A stretch of 64,000 nucleotides of DNA from Terebella lapidaria (lineage: Eukaryota; Annelida; Polychaeta; Terebellida; Terebellidae): positions 20,435,667 through 20,499,666 of the forward strand of contig OX424568.1 in assembly GCA_949152475.1 (NCBI GenBank), written 5' to 3'. The notes beneath the pieces were generated by a model. It had not been told where the DNA came from. It ran no database searches and saw nothing but the letters and a program-made list of their open reading frames with translations. The stretch's first letter is position 1. Every line of letters begins with the position of its first letter. Position numbers and translations under genes: made by a program. Positions 34,975-46,967 of this stretch are shown one piece after another.

Positions 34975-36774
34975 TCAGATCTTTCCACTGGACTTAACAT
35001 TACGTGAGCTGTAGTCAGCATACACCACAAGAGAGAACGGGACCTGGAATATATCAAAGTTAAATTTTGTTTTCCTGAATTTCTTCCAAAGAATATGAGG
35101 TATCTTTTTGCCACGACATCTCTAAATATTTCAGTGAGAACAGGGTCTGATATTTATGATAAAGTACGAGTATATACAATGAGACTTGTACTTACCGTCA
35201 CTACAATGATGAGTGCCATCATAACGTATTCTGCCAGGACATATTGGTAAATTTTTGCTGTTCGTAATAATAAAATACATGCAATGGAAAGAGGTCTTTA
35301 TGTGAGAAATATTCAACATCACTGCTCCAAAACTGGTGAAAAAATGTGTCATCTGAAAATGACACCTGAACATACACGAGTTGAAATGAATAGTTGATAA
35401 CAACTAGATTTTTTAAGCATTACGGTATTTTGTCTTTGTTGTGTTTCAACATAAAGTTGTGTCTTGTATACTAGATGATTATTGACCAATAATGTAGACT
35501 ACATACATCCCTAATCATTTCAGCCCTAAATGACATAGAGCATAAAGCTTATTCTTAGCATAAATGATACGGGGAAACATATATCCTAGTACAGGCATGA
35601 AATATTATTCTGGATAAACACATGATAACTTACAAAGAAACGCCAAGCTGTGGAAAAGTCCAAACACACACAAACAAGCCATTATTCCCGACCAAATAAG
35701 CCACGGAATGTATAACTTGCCTCGAGTCTGTAAATAATATATTAAAGTAAACATTCAAACATGAAGTTCGTGTTATTTCTAGACAATATTTTGGAGTTTG
35801 GCGGTAATTTGAAATATGTTGCATCGAAAATGCACCCAGTATTGTATATTTCAAGTTTTTGTATATCTAACTTAAAACGATTATAGCAGAACATTTATCA
35901 AACATAGAGGCTTCTTTGGATGTTAATTTCTAGTAAAAATATCAGACGGTCCGAGTTCTTTTATCCGTAAAAAAACCTAGACATTTTTGCGAATGAATGA
36001 CTTCAAGCTCTTGGAGCAACACATGTGTCTACTGAATGATACCGTTGAAGCTCGAGTGTTTCGTCAAGTGGAAATACCCCTAAATGTTATGAGTTTGTAT
36101 TTCTGCCCTGAGTTATCAATAAACATAAGTGCCGTTGAAGTTTCCGACCTGGATGACCCCCACGGCGAGGGTGGCAGATGTAGCGCTCCACACAAGTGAC
36201 GCGACAGCAGCAGTCAGCAGGAAGACTTCCTGGTAAGACTCGACAGATGAGGCCGGAGTGAACAGGGCCAGATCACCTGAGAGATGGAGTGGGGTAGGAT
36301 GGTACGGGGTAGATTATTGGGAATTGGGTTCAAGTCTACTTTGTTTTAAACATTTTGGTTTTCCAACAAAAGAAGTACATGTATGACTGAATATCGTAAG
36401 TTATTTTATCTGTGGGTGTTCTTACTTACTGGTGAATATGGTCTCATTTCCAGGGAAATATCCATTGATCCTGTAGGACACATATAAGTACAACGAGCCA
36501 ATTGTTGACAATAGGCTGAGAATCTGAAATCGAAAAAAACAATTATATTGCAAAAATGAGTAAAATAGATACGTGTGGAATTTGTTGCACTATTTGTTTT
36601 TGACATAATACATCCAACCAGAAAATATACATAGCTCTGGAAAACTCATTTATGCGATTCTTTTTATTACATGCTAGTCAAGCTAGATCAATATTTACAA
36701 TAAGATAGTACCCCAGTGATGATGGCCGCTGCTATCGAGGCCCAAAAGTATCGTCCGTGTATATTTCCTGCCAT
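34975..36774 (-). CDS. Six-exon tetraspan membrane protein, second copy
   Basis: Same gene as 4769-6568. Exons on the minus strand: 36774-36712, 36523-36430, 36276-36149, 35727-35634, 35257-35196 and 35043-34975. All splice sites, phases and the 169-residue product are unchanged. Four membrane segments; the first loop carries the sequon NET at 47. It lies between A2 and the LINE fragment and is transcribed toward A2. Family unassigned. Confidence 0.8.
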
Positions 36775-36805
36775 TGTACATCCACCCTTGGATTTGTATG
36801 TTCTG

Positions 36806-37066
36806 ACCTAGATATCCAGGCAATCAATCGGAGATGGTTCTATTTTCCTTGCAAAACGTAGATATTTAGGCACTCGTTTCCTGGAGAATTGGTTCTTCGA
36901 TGACTCCTAGATATCCAGGCAATCGATCCCAGGAGAGTATTGATTCTATGGTCACTCCTAGATATTGAGGTTGAAATCTGTAGCATCGATATCATCGATA
37001 TCATCGATAGATATTTATCGATATACCCAGTAGTTATCAGATATAGATTTATAGATATCAGATATA
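36806..37066. repeat. Degenerate CTAGATATCCAGG repeat, second copy
   Basis: Identical to 6600-6860, upstream of the four-TM gene start. Confidence 0.5.
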
Positions 37067-40010
37067 GATATTTGTCCTCGGTAAATGTGATGATTCCTGA
37101 TGAAATTTGATCCCTTGGTTGAAGCCAGATATGCAGACACTACAGAACTGGATAGTCTTGATGTTCTGGCCCAACCAGGGAGCAATTTTTTGATGTTTTG
37201 AGAAACCCTAGATATCTAGGTTATTATGCTTTGAATAAGTTATTTCATCGAAACTAACTCGTCGCCAACAGCACTGTTTATATGTTCGAATTTCTTCAAA
37301 CACATTGACTGTATTCTGTTTACCTATTTTTGTGTCCACGCTCTGTTTAGTGTTCGCATGTATACATGGTATATGTAATATATAAGTATAGAAATGTGAC
37401 ATACACTCGTCATTTAGAGCTAATTATTACCCAGTGCTATAAGCTGATGTACACAACTTGCCACTAAATATAAATTATGTAGCAGCACAACGGACACACA
37501 TGTTAATCACGTTTTTTATTTACTGCCATGAACATCCTGCTTCGTGAGGTTTTACAACAACTTATCAGTTTCTGACATCAATGTTACCCGAAGAGGAAGA
37601 TAGAGGAATATTTAAATATTTGATACTCCTCAGAGACAGAATGACAAACAGAGCATATTTGTGTTTCGAATGGCAGAAAAGGATATTTGTGTCTCGAACA
37701 TATTCTAGTGAGGGGGTGTTGTTTTATTGCGAGAACATTTGAGAGTAGTCGTGACTTGAGGGTTTGATTGCCGACCAAAATATAATAAAAGAAAACATGT
37801 TCTGGTTTTATTCATCTTAGTTTCTCAATGTCATGTCTCTTGTGTGAAATGGGATACTCTAGGCAAAAATTATATTTGAGACAAGTCTTTATCATAAGAT
37901 TCGTGCAACCACATATTTGCATAGGATTGACGTCTTCATCGGTTCAATAAATACTCTATGAAAACAAATATATCGACTTCGGGCATTTTTAGGAAGAGCA
38001 GGGCTCCCTCTATGATGTTGGTTTTTTTCTGGATTTTTGAAATCTTTCTTTTGTTTACATTCTTGAAAGTGTCACTTGGAACCACAACAGGCCATTCAAC
38101 TATGACTAATTGGGAGGGCCCGGGGCCCGTTGGGAGGAAAATGACGCCCGTGTACCTAATCATGGTTAATGTAATAAGTTATTAGCGATAATAATCCCAG
38201 GAGACGTGTGTTCCGACCGTTTTTTTTGTATGTCACCGTTTCATACCCATCACCACTCCCGTTTTGGTCTTCGCTGAAACAGTGCTTTCTTGCAATCATA
38301 TGCACTCAAAGTTTTGGATATACATTCCGCACAATATATAGATACAGTATGCTATTGCAAAAATGAAAAACAAGTTGATACAGCAACATAATAATTATGT
38401 GTTTGTGGTGGTATTCAATATTCCAGTAGGCAAATTCAATCAGGCTGTGGCCCCTGATCCAGTCAGCCAGCTAGCCAGCCAGCCAGATAGTCACCGAATT
38501 GTCTAGTCGGGAAGCTGTCTTGGCGAACACACCCACATGTTTATGAACTACACGTATATATAACAAGCATCACAACAGCAGAACTTGAGGTTACGTGTGC
38601 GGCCACAGGGACAAAGGAGAGTAGAACCAGTACTCGAGGCTGAGTGAATACGAGAAAATTCAAGGATAAGTAGACACGAAACCCATTTCTTGGTTAAACA
38701 ACCCTATTGATTAGTTTGATAACAATATGAAACAATGAACTCGAATCGTATTGTAACTCGAACTCGTATTGTAATAACTCTCTACTTCCCTCTCACAGAG
38801 AACAATTCTCGTAGATGGTCTTACAATACCATAATACCTCCAATACTGGTGCAAAGCTTGTCCATGCGAAAATTGATTATTACTCGCATTTGTTTGTCGA
38901 TCCGTCCATTATTCTTGCCAAAATGTGTTTTAGTTGCACTTTCCACAAATGACCAAAGTGTATGTTTTCTTTGTTCAATATTTGCTACTTAACTTTGTTG
39001 TAATCTGAGATTGTGACATAAAATATGGATAATGTCATCGCTGACTTAATTCGGTAGCAATAAGTCTACGCATGGACAAGCGCCTCACCAGTAGTACCAT
39101 GGGGTCAAAATTACACTAACAGATATAGTACGGCTAACGCCGCACAATGATATGAAAATTATCACGCGAGCAAGTCCCGCCAATTAGCGATAAATTTTTG
39201 CTGCAAACTGAGTGCGGTATTCGTGGAAATACTTGTGACGGCCCAAATAAATGGTCTTTTCTATGACTCTTTCCTACTTCACTGGTAATACTTCATAAAA
39301 ATATCACCATCGAAAGCTTGTTTATGGGGGAATTTGATCAGAAATGCCACTGAAGTGAAGCGAGATTTCATCGAGATTTGACCAAAAGGAACAGTCGGAA
39401 ACAAACAAACAAAACTTGGCAGATTTGCCGTGCTTTTACACGGGAAAAAAGTTTACTTAATGTTCTCCTGAAATAAGCAGAAACAGATGGATACTAGATC
39501 TAGCACTTTTATCATGTTTATGATAGTTTCATATTGCCAACGAGAATTGTCAGTGTTGATTTTGATAGAAGTAACACTAGCGGCGATTTGGGGTAGGCTA
39601 CTTCAGTATTTGACAGCTGACACTACACACTGACACATGTACTCGTACCCTGATCTTCAAACCAACATTTGGGCAAGGAGACACATGATCGCATTGATGA
39701 AAAAGCTTTCATGCATGTCATAAATTATTGGAAATGCAGACAAGTTACTGAAGTGTCTCTGCAGTACAAATCAAAACACTGAAAAAAAATACAATAAAAG
39801 TTTTAATCTAAGATTTACTAAAGCTAAAAAAAAACATTGTGCCTCCTGAATCAGAAAAACATATTCAGAACCTTGAAAATCTTACACATTGGTCCAAATA
39901 ATAGTCGGGTGATTTTTAAACGTGCTCAACAAGGTTAAGCTCCTGACTTGTAGAGATTTCATGGCTGTAACAGAATAAGTAACATTAGTTATATTGATTA
40001 AGTCTTATTG
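37067..40010. other. Intergenic, no supported gene
   Basis: Identical to 6861-9800; only short frames without features. Confidence 0.5.
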
Positions 40011-40158
40011 GCCACAATGAAAATAGTTACGACAAGAAACATTTATTATTGGGCCCAACAATGTAAAGGTTCTGGGGCCCAGACGAGTCGACAGGTACCC
40101 GAATTCGGGGGAGTCTATTATTGACTACAATAAAAATAGTTACATGACAAGAAACATA
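40011..40158. repeat. Direct repeat flanking the LINE, second copy
   Basis: Counterpart of 9805-9952; its partner at 41304-41577 again holds the MITE. Confidence 0.7.
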
Positions 40159-41309
40159 GATAAGATAAGATATCCTTTATTGTCATCAAAAGATGAAACT
40201 TGTTGTAGAACAGAACCAGGTATATACAGGTGAGAACATGGAACAAAATGACGGATATACAATGTGTTATAATGACAAAATACCGTAAATAATGGATCTG
40301 GTTGAACACTAGGTTACCATTGGGAACAAAACTGTTGTGATAGCGACTGGTTCTGATACGCGGTACACGAAGACGTTTACCAGATGGAAGCAAACTGTAC
40401 AGATGATTAAGGGGACGTGTTGTGTCGTTAAACATATTGGATACATGTTTCAAAGTTATATGTTTACAGATGGAGTTCAACTCGGGTGCCTCCACATGCA
40501 TTTTTTCCTAACAATTCGAGCTAATTTATTGGTGTCCTTACGGGCTGCTACAGAATACCAGATGGAAATGCCAAACGTCATGACAGACTGGACAACTGAT
40601 TTATAGAAGAGACATAAGATTGTGTTGTCAACTCGGAGGTTGTTTAGTATACGTAAAAACTGTAAGCTTTGAAGTCCTTTGGTATACAGGTAATGAATGT
40701 TTGAACTGAATGTCAACTTGTTGTCAACAATAGTACCGAGATATTTGTACTGGTCTACAATCTGGATGACATCATCTTTGATTACAACAGGTACTGGTAG
40801 CTGCGATTTATTTTTCCTAAAATCAACAATCATTTCCTTTGTTTTTTAGGGTTGAGCTCGAGGTAGTTGTTTTCACACCATATAACAAAGTTGTCGATTT
40901 GTGACCTGTAATTGGACTCATTTATGTGGTTTGTCATATTTCCTACTATTGCCGTGTCGTCGGCATATTTTATTACCATGCAGTTGTTGAAGTTGCTTAT
41001 GCAGTCATTTGTATAAAGAGTAAACAATAAAGGTGACAAAACACATCCTTGTGGTGCACCTGTGTTAGTTACAATTACATCAGATTTAACGTTTCCAACC
41101 TTGACATACTGAGGTCTGAAAGTAAGGTAATTATGGACCCACAGGATAATGTTCGGATTAACACCCAGTGTACAAAGTTTACGGAGAAGTATATGGGGTT
41201 GCATGGTATTGAAAGCACTGCTAAAATCTATATACAACACCCGTGAGTAGCTATTGCTCTGTTCCGCGTGTGATGCTAGGTTGTTTACCAGAGATGAAAT
41301 TATCCACAA
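40159..41309 (-). pseudogene. LINE reverse transcriptase fragment, second copy
   Basis: Identical to 9953-11103, with YIDFSSAF, APQGCVLSP and YADD and the same two frame breaks. It shares its lesions with copy 1, so insertion and decay predate the duplication. Confidence 0.85.
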
Positions 41310-41356
41310 TAAAAATAGTTATGACAAGAAACATTTATTATTGGGCTCAACAATGT

Positions 41357-41479
41357 GAGTAAGGTGCGGTATTCGACTTTCACCATGGTGATCTAACCCC
41401 CCTCATTGGTTAGATAGACCCCTAGCACCAACTCAAATATACCATAGCTCACTAATGTGCTCATACCGCACCTTGAACG
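41357..41479. mobile_element. 123-bp MITE, second copy
   Basis: Identical to 11151-11273, with 12-bp inverted repeats AAGGTGCGGTAT and ACAATGT on both sides. Confidence 0.75.
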
Positions 41480-41605
41480 ACAATGTAAAGGTTCTGGGGC
41501 CCAGACGAGTCGACAGGTACCCGAATTCGGGGCAGTCTATTATTGACTACAATAAAAATAGTTACATGACAAGAAACATGACAAGAAAATAGTTACATGA
41601 CAAAT

Positions 41606-41848
41606 TTATTGACCCAACAAGGTATAGATTCTGCCCAGTAGAGTTACAATATGGCCACTATATAAATATGTACCAAATCCAATACAGTATTCAAGGGTTT
41701 TTAAATAGTTCTGTGCAAACATTTTCGAAGCTCTTCCTTTGATGCCAGTGGCCCCTGTTTTCTTATGCTGCTCATTATACTCACCGATAATCTTATTGTT
41801 TGGTTTACTTTTATTTAATTCAAAACGAATACCACTCGATGTCGCCAA
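41606..41848 (-). CDS. Possible small gene, second copy
   Basis: Identical to 11400-11642; unknown 80-residue frame with AATAAA downstream. Confidence 0.2.
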   Translation of the reverse strand: MATSSGIRFELNKSKPNNKIIGEYNEQHKKTGATGIKGRASKMFAQNYLKTLEYCIGFGTYLYSGHIVTLLGRIYTLLGQ

Positions 41849-42131
41849 AGTAGAAAACCTGCCAGTGTTAGGTTCAGCTGATGTGATTCACTCTAAAACA
41901 CCGACTAGCAATGTATGCTCATCATGAAAAATTACTTTTTATTTGACAGATATCTGTATCATACAGAGAGTAGAATTGATAGATCATTGAAGTCTTCAAT
42001 TTTCCATTATGATATCATTATAAAGTTATCAGTGGTAGACAGGAAATAATATTAATATGTAGACCCATAGGCTTGTTTATTCTTCACACAATTCGCATAT
42101 TATTAATTTGAATTGTTCAATTGTAGACAGC

Positions 42132-42491
42132 TGGCAGATGGTCACTGAGTCTGAACACTGCCACAAAAATCTCTGCAGTGTTTGTCTTGAGGATCACGGT
42201 GAAATCTGTGAGGCTGATGTCATAAAACACCTGGCCCAACTCCGAGCAGAGGTCAAATTCCAGCAAAAATTTCCAAAGAGGAGACTGCTCTTGAGGAAGA
42301 GAGAAAAACAAAATGACACGATAGACAGAATAGACAGAATCCAAAGAGAGATTGCAAAATACCAACAAGCAATTCGAAAACTAGAAGCTGAACTCAAGAC
42401 GAAGGTGATCAAGATGAGGAACCTGAACGTAAAATACACAAGTCATTGCAAAAAAATGTAGCTGCTAATGTAGAAAATTATATACACGCAA
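42132..42491 (+). pseudogene. TRIM pseudogene fragment in unit 1
   Basis: B-box second half plus coiled coil (HCHKNLCSVCLEDHGE...REIAKYQQ), lacking RING and NHL, same as 11926-12285. It sits immediately upstream of the B1 first exon. Confidence 0.85.
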
Positions 42492-42514
42492 TGTTTTTAG
42501 AATTTACCACGCCA

Positions 42515-42672
42515 ACGTAGTGTGTCAGAAATAGGTTTCCGTAGCATTGGCACACACTTGTATGAGATATCTGGGGAAAACCCAAATGACACGGAAATAT
42601 TGACACGATTTCCTGGATTGAAAACTGCAAATTGGGGTGTGATACTGTCCAAGTGGAAGTCCAAGTATTACG
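42515..42672 (+). other. 5' non-coding exon of TRIM B1
   Basis: Shares CGTAGTGTGTCA, TTCCGTAGC and GGGGAAAACCCA with the A2 exon and ends G|GTAAGT. Splicing to 44270 gives a 1597-bp intron. A 61-codon open frame crosses it, but it is not conserved in the A unit, so I treat it as untranslated. Confidence 0.6.
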
Positions 42673-43804
42673 GTAAGTGGCTTCACAACTCTTTTGATGT
42701 TAATTGAAAGTTCCATCGAGTGATAAATATGATGTCATTGTTTGTGTGTCCTAACATAGCTGCCAGGCATACATTGATCTATGATCAAAGGCGGTCACTT
42801 GCCTTCGAAGGTGTTTGATGTGTGTTCCTTTGTATTGGGAGTTACATGTTTAATTTCGTGAACTGTTATCAAATGTTCAAAATCCATGCATAATTCATGT
42901 ATAATTAGTTCGATTTTGAAATGGCCATTGATTAGAAGGAATCATAACGACCATGAAAGACAAAGATGTAGGACCAAGTTGATCTCATGATACTCCCAAT
43001 AATATACGACACTCACAATATTTACTTATACGAGATTTAACCAGTGGGGGATGATCTATGATTCAACAGCTAACCATCAATGGTGCCAACGACATTTGAC
43101 AATCGGTCCTGTAGTATATCTCAACAACAAGGCATAGAACTAGACCGATGTCTCATAAACTCTGGTACACAGGTATGCTGGTTCATGCAATGTGAGGCTT
43201 ATTGTATGCCAGAATTGTGTATCACAATTTAGAAGACATCAGAACTCACCGACCAGTCACACCATATCGATTGACCTAAAACACATATACATGTACCTAG
43301 ACATGTATACGGTATACATAACCTCGTCCTATTGATTTTATACCGCTTATCATTCTCACTACGGGAGAGTCTTAGGACCAAGCAGAGAAAAATTATGTGG
43401 CGTGTATATATATGCCATCATTACGGTGCCCCTAATAGGACATGAGAAAATTATTTAGCAAGCTGTATTTCGTCTGGACAAATTGATATTTCGTCTCGAC
43501 GAATTATCATACATATAGATCTAGTCTTTTAGATTCATGAAAGAGTGACAGTTATCCATGTATGTATTTGAGGGGAAGAACAGCCCCCGTTCCTTTGCGT
43601 GGACTGCGTCTTTATCCTCGCTTCAATTAGACCTTTAGGCGCCCTAAGTAGCACCAGTTGGCCCCAATTAAACCCGGAATAGAATCCACTTTGCTTCCAA
43701 GGCCTATCAATAGTCCCAGACAGCACCCCTCCCTCTTGATTGGGACATACTCACTTCATTTTTGTAATCATACATTGAATCGAGAAGACTATAATGCTTG
43801 ATAA

Positions 43805-43935
43805 TTCGTCGGGATGATACCAATTCGTCCAGACGAAATAATAATTCGTCCAGACGGAATACTAATTCGTCCAGACGAAGTACTAGTTCGTCGAAACAAA
43901 ATACTAATATGTCCAGACGGAAATATTAATTCGCT
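43805..43935. repeat. 21-bp period dyad repeat upstream of B1
   Basis: The unit AATTCGTCCAGACGAAATACT repeats. TTCGTC-type cores start at 43824, 43845, 43866, 43887 and 43908, each exactly 21 bp apart, with an outlier at 43805. The core TTCGTC-CA-GACGAA is a perfect dyad. Two more diverged dyads lie at 43465-43508 (TTTCGTCTGGACAAA and TTTCGTCTCGACGAA). Confidence 0.9.
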
Positions 43936-44278
43936 TCTTCTAGATAATTGTGATTGGCCAGCATAAAATTTGGCTGTATTGATACCTACATTCCGATCCG
44001 TGATACTGTAACGAGTTGAGATATACTCACCTCATTATTTTTCCAGCGTGGCCTTGATACTTGCACGTAGCTGGCAGCCTAAATGTAGAATGACTTTCAA
44101 AAAGAGCTTGTTGTTGCTATCCCCCAGAATGTCTGTAAGAAAGTGGTTACTGTTGCAATCAATGGACAGCTATTTATTGATGAACATGAACAGAGCTTTG
44201 GATTCGTGCATGTCCGTGATAAAAATAAAACTCAGGCTTAATTTAATAGAGCGTACTGTGAATTTACAGATCAAGAAC

Positions 44279-45994
44279 ATGGCTGAAGCAACACCAGACG
44301 AGGGATTCTTGCAGAGACGCCTTGAATGTCCTGTGTGCCTGAACACTTACGACCTCAAGGACCGTGTACCAATGGGATTATACTGCATGCACACAATATG
44401 CAAGGGATGTGTTGACACCCTAGCCAAAAGCCCTCCCATCAAATGTCCAAAGTGTAAAAGATCATCTGATGTGGACGCTCTTCGGAGGAACTTTGGGCTG
44501 TGCGATGTGCTGGAAAAGCTTTGTCAAGTGTGCTGCAGCAGGGAGATAGTCGCGGAGTGTGATCACTGCCACAAGAATCTCTGCAGTGTTTGTCTTGAAG
44601 GCCACGCCGAAGTCTTTGAGGATGATGTCACAAAAAGTATGAGTCAACTCCGTGCAGCAGTCAAAGCTTCAGCCGAAATGACCATAGATGAAATAGTTCT
44701 TGAGCGAGAGAGGAAATTCGCAGCAGACACAATAACCAAAATCCAAGGAGAGATCGCAAAATACCAAGAAGAAATCCGAAAACGAGAAGCTGACCTCAAG
44801 TCGAAGGTTACTGAGCTGAGAAACCTGAACGTACAGAAGTACAAAACATGGCAAAAACGTTTAGCTGCTGAGGTTGAGAAATGTAAAGCCTTCCTGGAGA
44901 CGTCTGAAGACAAACTACGATCAACTTTAGAGGTGAGATGTCCTACTAAAACACTGGCTGCGATCAACGACGAAACACAGAGGCTGCTGGCAGAGTTACA
45001 AGACATACAAAAGAGTACACCACCCCCAGTGCAATACAAGTATGTTGGGCCACAGTCATCACCACAAGTGGGTGAAGTCGTTTGCCAAGCGTCGAGTCTG
45101 CACGAAGTCAGGGCGCCCCCTGTGTCACTACCAGTAGATTACACACGAGCGAGATCCATTGCCATGAGTGGCAGTAAGGGCTCAGGCCCAGAGCAGTTCG
45201 AAGGGGATGGTTACGTGACATGTACAGGCGACAAATACATCGTGGCTGATACACATAACCACCGCATCAAGATTTATAACAGAAGTCTCAAAGTTGTGCA
45301 TATGTTTGGCGAGAAGGGCACTGAGAGGCATCAATTCCAATTTCCACGTGGGGTGTGTGTGAGTCCAACTGGTGAACTGTATGTCAGTGACACGTGTAAC
45401 CATAGTGTTAAAGTATATGACACAAAGTACCAGCTGGTTCGAAGTTTCGGTAGCTATGGATCAGGTGACGATCAGGTGAAGTTTCCCAGAGGTTTGGCTT
45501 TCACCTCCACAGGAGAGCTGCTTGTTGCTGACGGTGGCAATCACAGAGTGAAGGTGCTGACACCAGGCGGGAGATACATCAGGAGTATCGGGTCACAAGG
45601 TGAGGGACTTGGCCAGTTTAAGGAGAGACCTTCATGTGTGGCTGTCACACTAGATGGCAGTCATGTGCTGGTCAGTGAGAAGGATGGAGCCAGGTTACTG
45701 AAGTTCACACTGGATGGGGTCTATGTGCAGGACTTGTCATCTATTGTATCAAAAACTCAACACTCAGTCAAAATATTTGGTTTCACAATTGACAACGTGG
45801 GAAATATTATCATTGGTGACATTGTTAATCACCAGCTGATTGTGCTGAATGCCCAGGATCAGTTTGTGTGTGCCATGTGGAAGAAAGGAAACCAGCCGGG
45901 AGAACTGCTGGGGCCACAGAGTGTCAGTGTCAATGGTAACAGGCTGCTGGTGTATGAGTGTGGAAATGTTCGTATTCAAATCTTCGAAGCATAG
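44279..45994 (+). CDS. TRIM-NHL protein B1
   Basis: 571 residues from the ATG at 44279, chosen because it matches the A-gene start, follows the acceptor TTTACAG (44269) and lies in AAGAACATGG. The frame is open further upstream to a GTG at 44048 (77 more codons), which I regard as UTR or, less likely, an alternative N-terminus. RING C17/C20/C36/H38/C41/C44/C56/C59 and the B-box-like site C82-H109 are complete. Coiled coil about 138-215. Six NHL blades about 300-570 (YIVADTHNHRIKIYN, LYVSDTCNHSVKVYD, LLVADGGNHRVKVL, VLVSEKDGARLLKF, IIIGDIVNHQLIVL, LLVYECGNVRIQIF). Probable RING E3 ligase with a sequence-diverged propeller relative to A. Upstream lies a dyad-repeat block that could regulate it. 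Confidence 0.93.
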   Translation: MAEATPDEGFLQRRLECPVCLNTYDLKDRVPMGLYCMHTICKGCVDTLAKSPPIKCPKCKRSSDVDALRRNFGLCDVLEKLCQVCCSREIVAECDHCHKNLCSVCLEGHAEVFEDDVTKSMSQLRAAVKASAEMTIDEIVLERERKFAADTITKIQGEIAKYQEEIRKREADLKSKVTELRNLNVQKYKTWQKRLAAEVEKCKAFLETSEDKLRSTLEVRCPTKTLAAINDETQRLLAELQDIQKSTPPPVQYKYVGPQSSPQVGEVVCQASSLHEVRAPPVSLPVDYTRARSIAMSGSKGSGPEQFEGDGYVTCTGDKYIVADTHNHRIKIYNRSLKVVHMFGEKGTERHQFQFPRGVCVSPTGELYVSDTCNHSVKVYDTKYQLVRSFGSYGSGDDQVKFPRGLAFTSTGELLVADGGNHRVKVLTPGGRYIRSIGSQGEGLGQFKERPSCVAVTLDGSHVLVSEKDGARLLKFTLDGVYVQDLSSIVSKTQHSVKIFGFTIDNVGNIIIGDIVNHQLIVLNAQDQFVCAMWKKGNQPGELLGPQSVSVNGNRLLVYECGNVRIQIFEA

Positions 45995-46405
45995 TTAGAA
46001 ATGATGTCTGATATTCGACGATTATCAGTATATGATCTGTCACTGTCCGTTTGTTTCCTTTCCATACTGGCATCAAAATTACATCACATGATTACCATCC
46101 AGTATGAGACTATCAAATACCCTCTCTGGACGATTTTAACTTGCCTTTGGTTTTAAAGAACTTATTGGCGCTCACACAAAGCCCGACTAAAACTTTTTAT
46201 TGTTATAATCTCTTTCACAGTGCATGGATATAATTCCTATCGAATATGGTGACATGATGAATACACCAAATATGGACTTTGCACATAGAACATCTTCGTG
46301 ATCAGAGATGTAGGCCTATATCCCTGTATGAACGATATATTGTATAAAATAATATCACACATTCAAAAATACTGAATGTGAATAACCTTCTCTCGGAAAA
46401 CATGC
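45995..46405 (+). other. 3' flank of B1
   Basis: No gene. The part from about 46190, TATTGTTATAATCTCTTTCACAGTGCATGG, has a diverged relative at 58853, showing that this flank is an old part of the TRIM unit. Confidence 0.5.
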
Positions 46406-46426
46406 AATTGTTCAATTGTAGACAGC

Positions 46427-46786
46427 TGGCAGATGGTCACTGAGTCTGAACACTGCCACAAAAATCTCTGCAGTGTTTGTCTTGAGGATCACGGTGAAAT
46501 CTGTGAGGCTGATGTCATAAAACACCTGGCCCAACTCCGAGCAGAGGTCAAATTCCAGCAAAAATTTCCAAAGAGGAGACTGCTCTTGAGGAAGAGAGAA
46601 AAACAAAATGACACGATAGACAGAATAGACAGAATCCAAAGAGAGATTGCAAAATACCAACAAGCAATTCGAAAACTAGAAGCTGAACTCAAGACGAAGG
46701 TGATCAAGATGAGGAACCTGAACGTAAAATACACAAGTCATTGCAAAAAAATGTAGCTGCTAATGTAGAAAATTATATACACGCAA
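46427..46786 (+). pseudogene. TRIM pseudogene fragment in unit 2
   Basis: Identical to 42132-42491. It now lies between B1 and B2. Confidence 0.85.
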
Positions 46787-46809
46787 TGTTTTTAGAATTT
46801 ACCACGCCA

Positions 46810-46967
46810 ACGTAGTGTGTCAGAAATAGGTTTCCGTAGCATTGGCACACACTTGTATGAGATATCTGGGGAAAACCCAAATGACACGGAAATATTGACA
46901 CGATTTCCTGGATTGAAAACTGCAAATTGGGGTGTGATACTGTCCAAGTGGAAGTCCAAGTATTACG
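46810..46967 (+). other. 5' non-coding exon of TRIM B2
   Basis: Identical to 42515-42672, donor G|GTAAGT at 46967/46968. Confidence 0.6.

Larger units (their letters stand above)
30207..43220 (+). repeat. Large direct duplication, copy 2
   Basis: Full visible counterpart of 1-13014. On its right it runs on into the rest of the 4295-bp TRIM-B unit, whereas copy 1 stops at 13014. Copy 2 therefore looks like the original context on that side. On its left, 30206 and earlier is the natural continuation of the inverted-repeat element. Confidence 0.97.
42111..46405 (+). repeat. 4295-bp TRIM-B tandem unit, copy 1
   Basis: Begins AATTGTTCAATTGTAGACAG and ends GGAAAACATGC. The next unit starts at the following base, with a constant offset of 4295 and identical translations throughout. 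It contains the pseudogene fragment, 5' exon, 21-bp dyad repeat, B1 and its 3' flank. Confidence 0.97.

Noticed and set aside
43461..43935. CRISPR-like array of TTCGTC repeats
   Set aside because: Period is only 21 bp, there are no unique spacers, and the genome is eukaryotic. It is a tandem dyad repeat.
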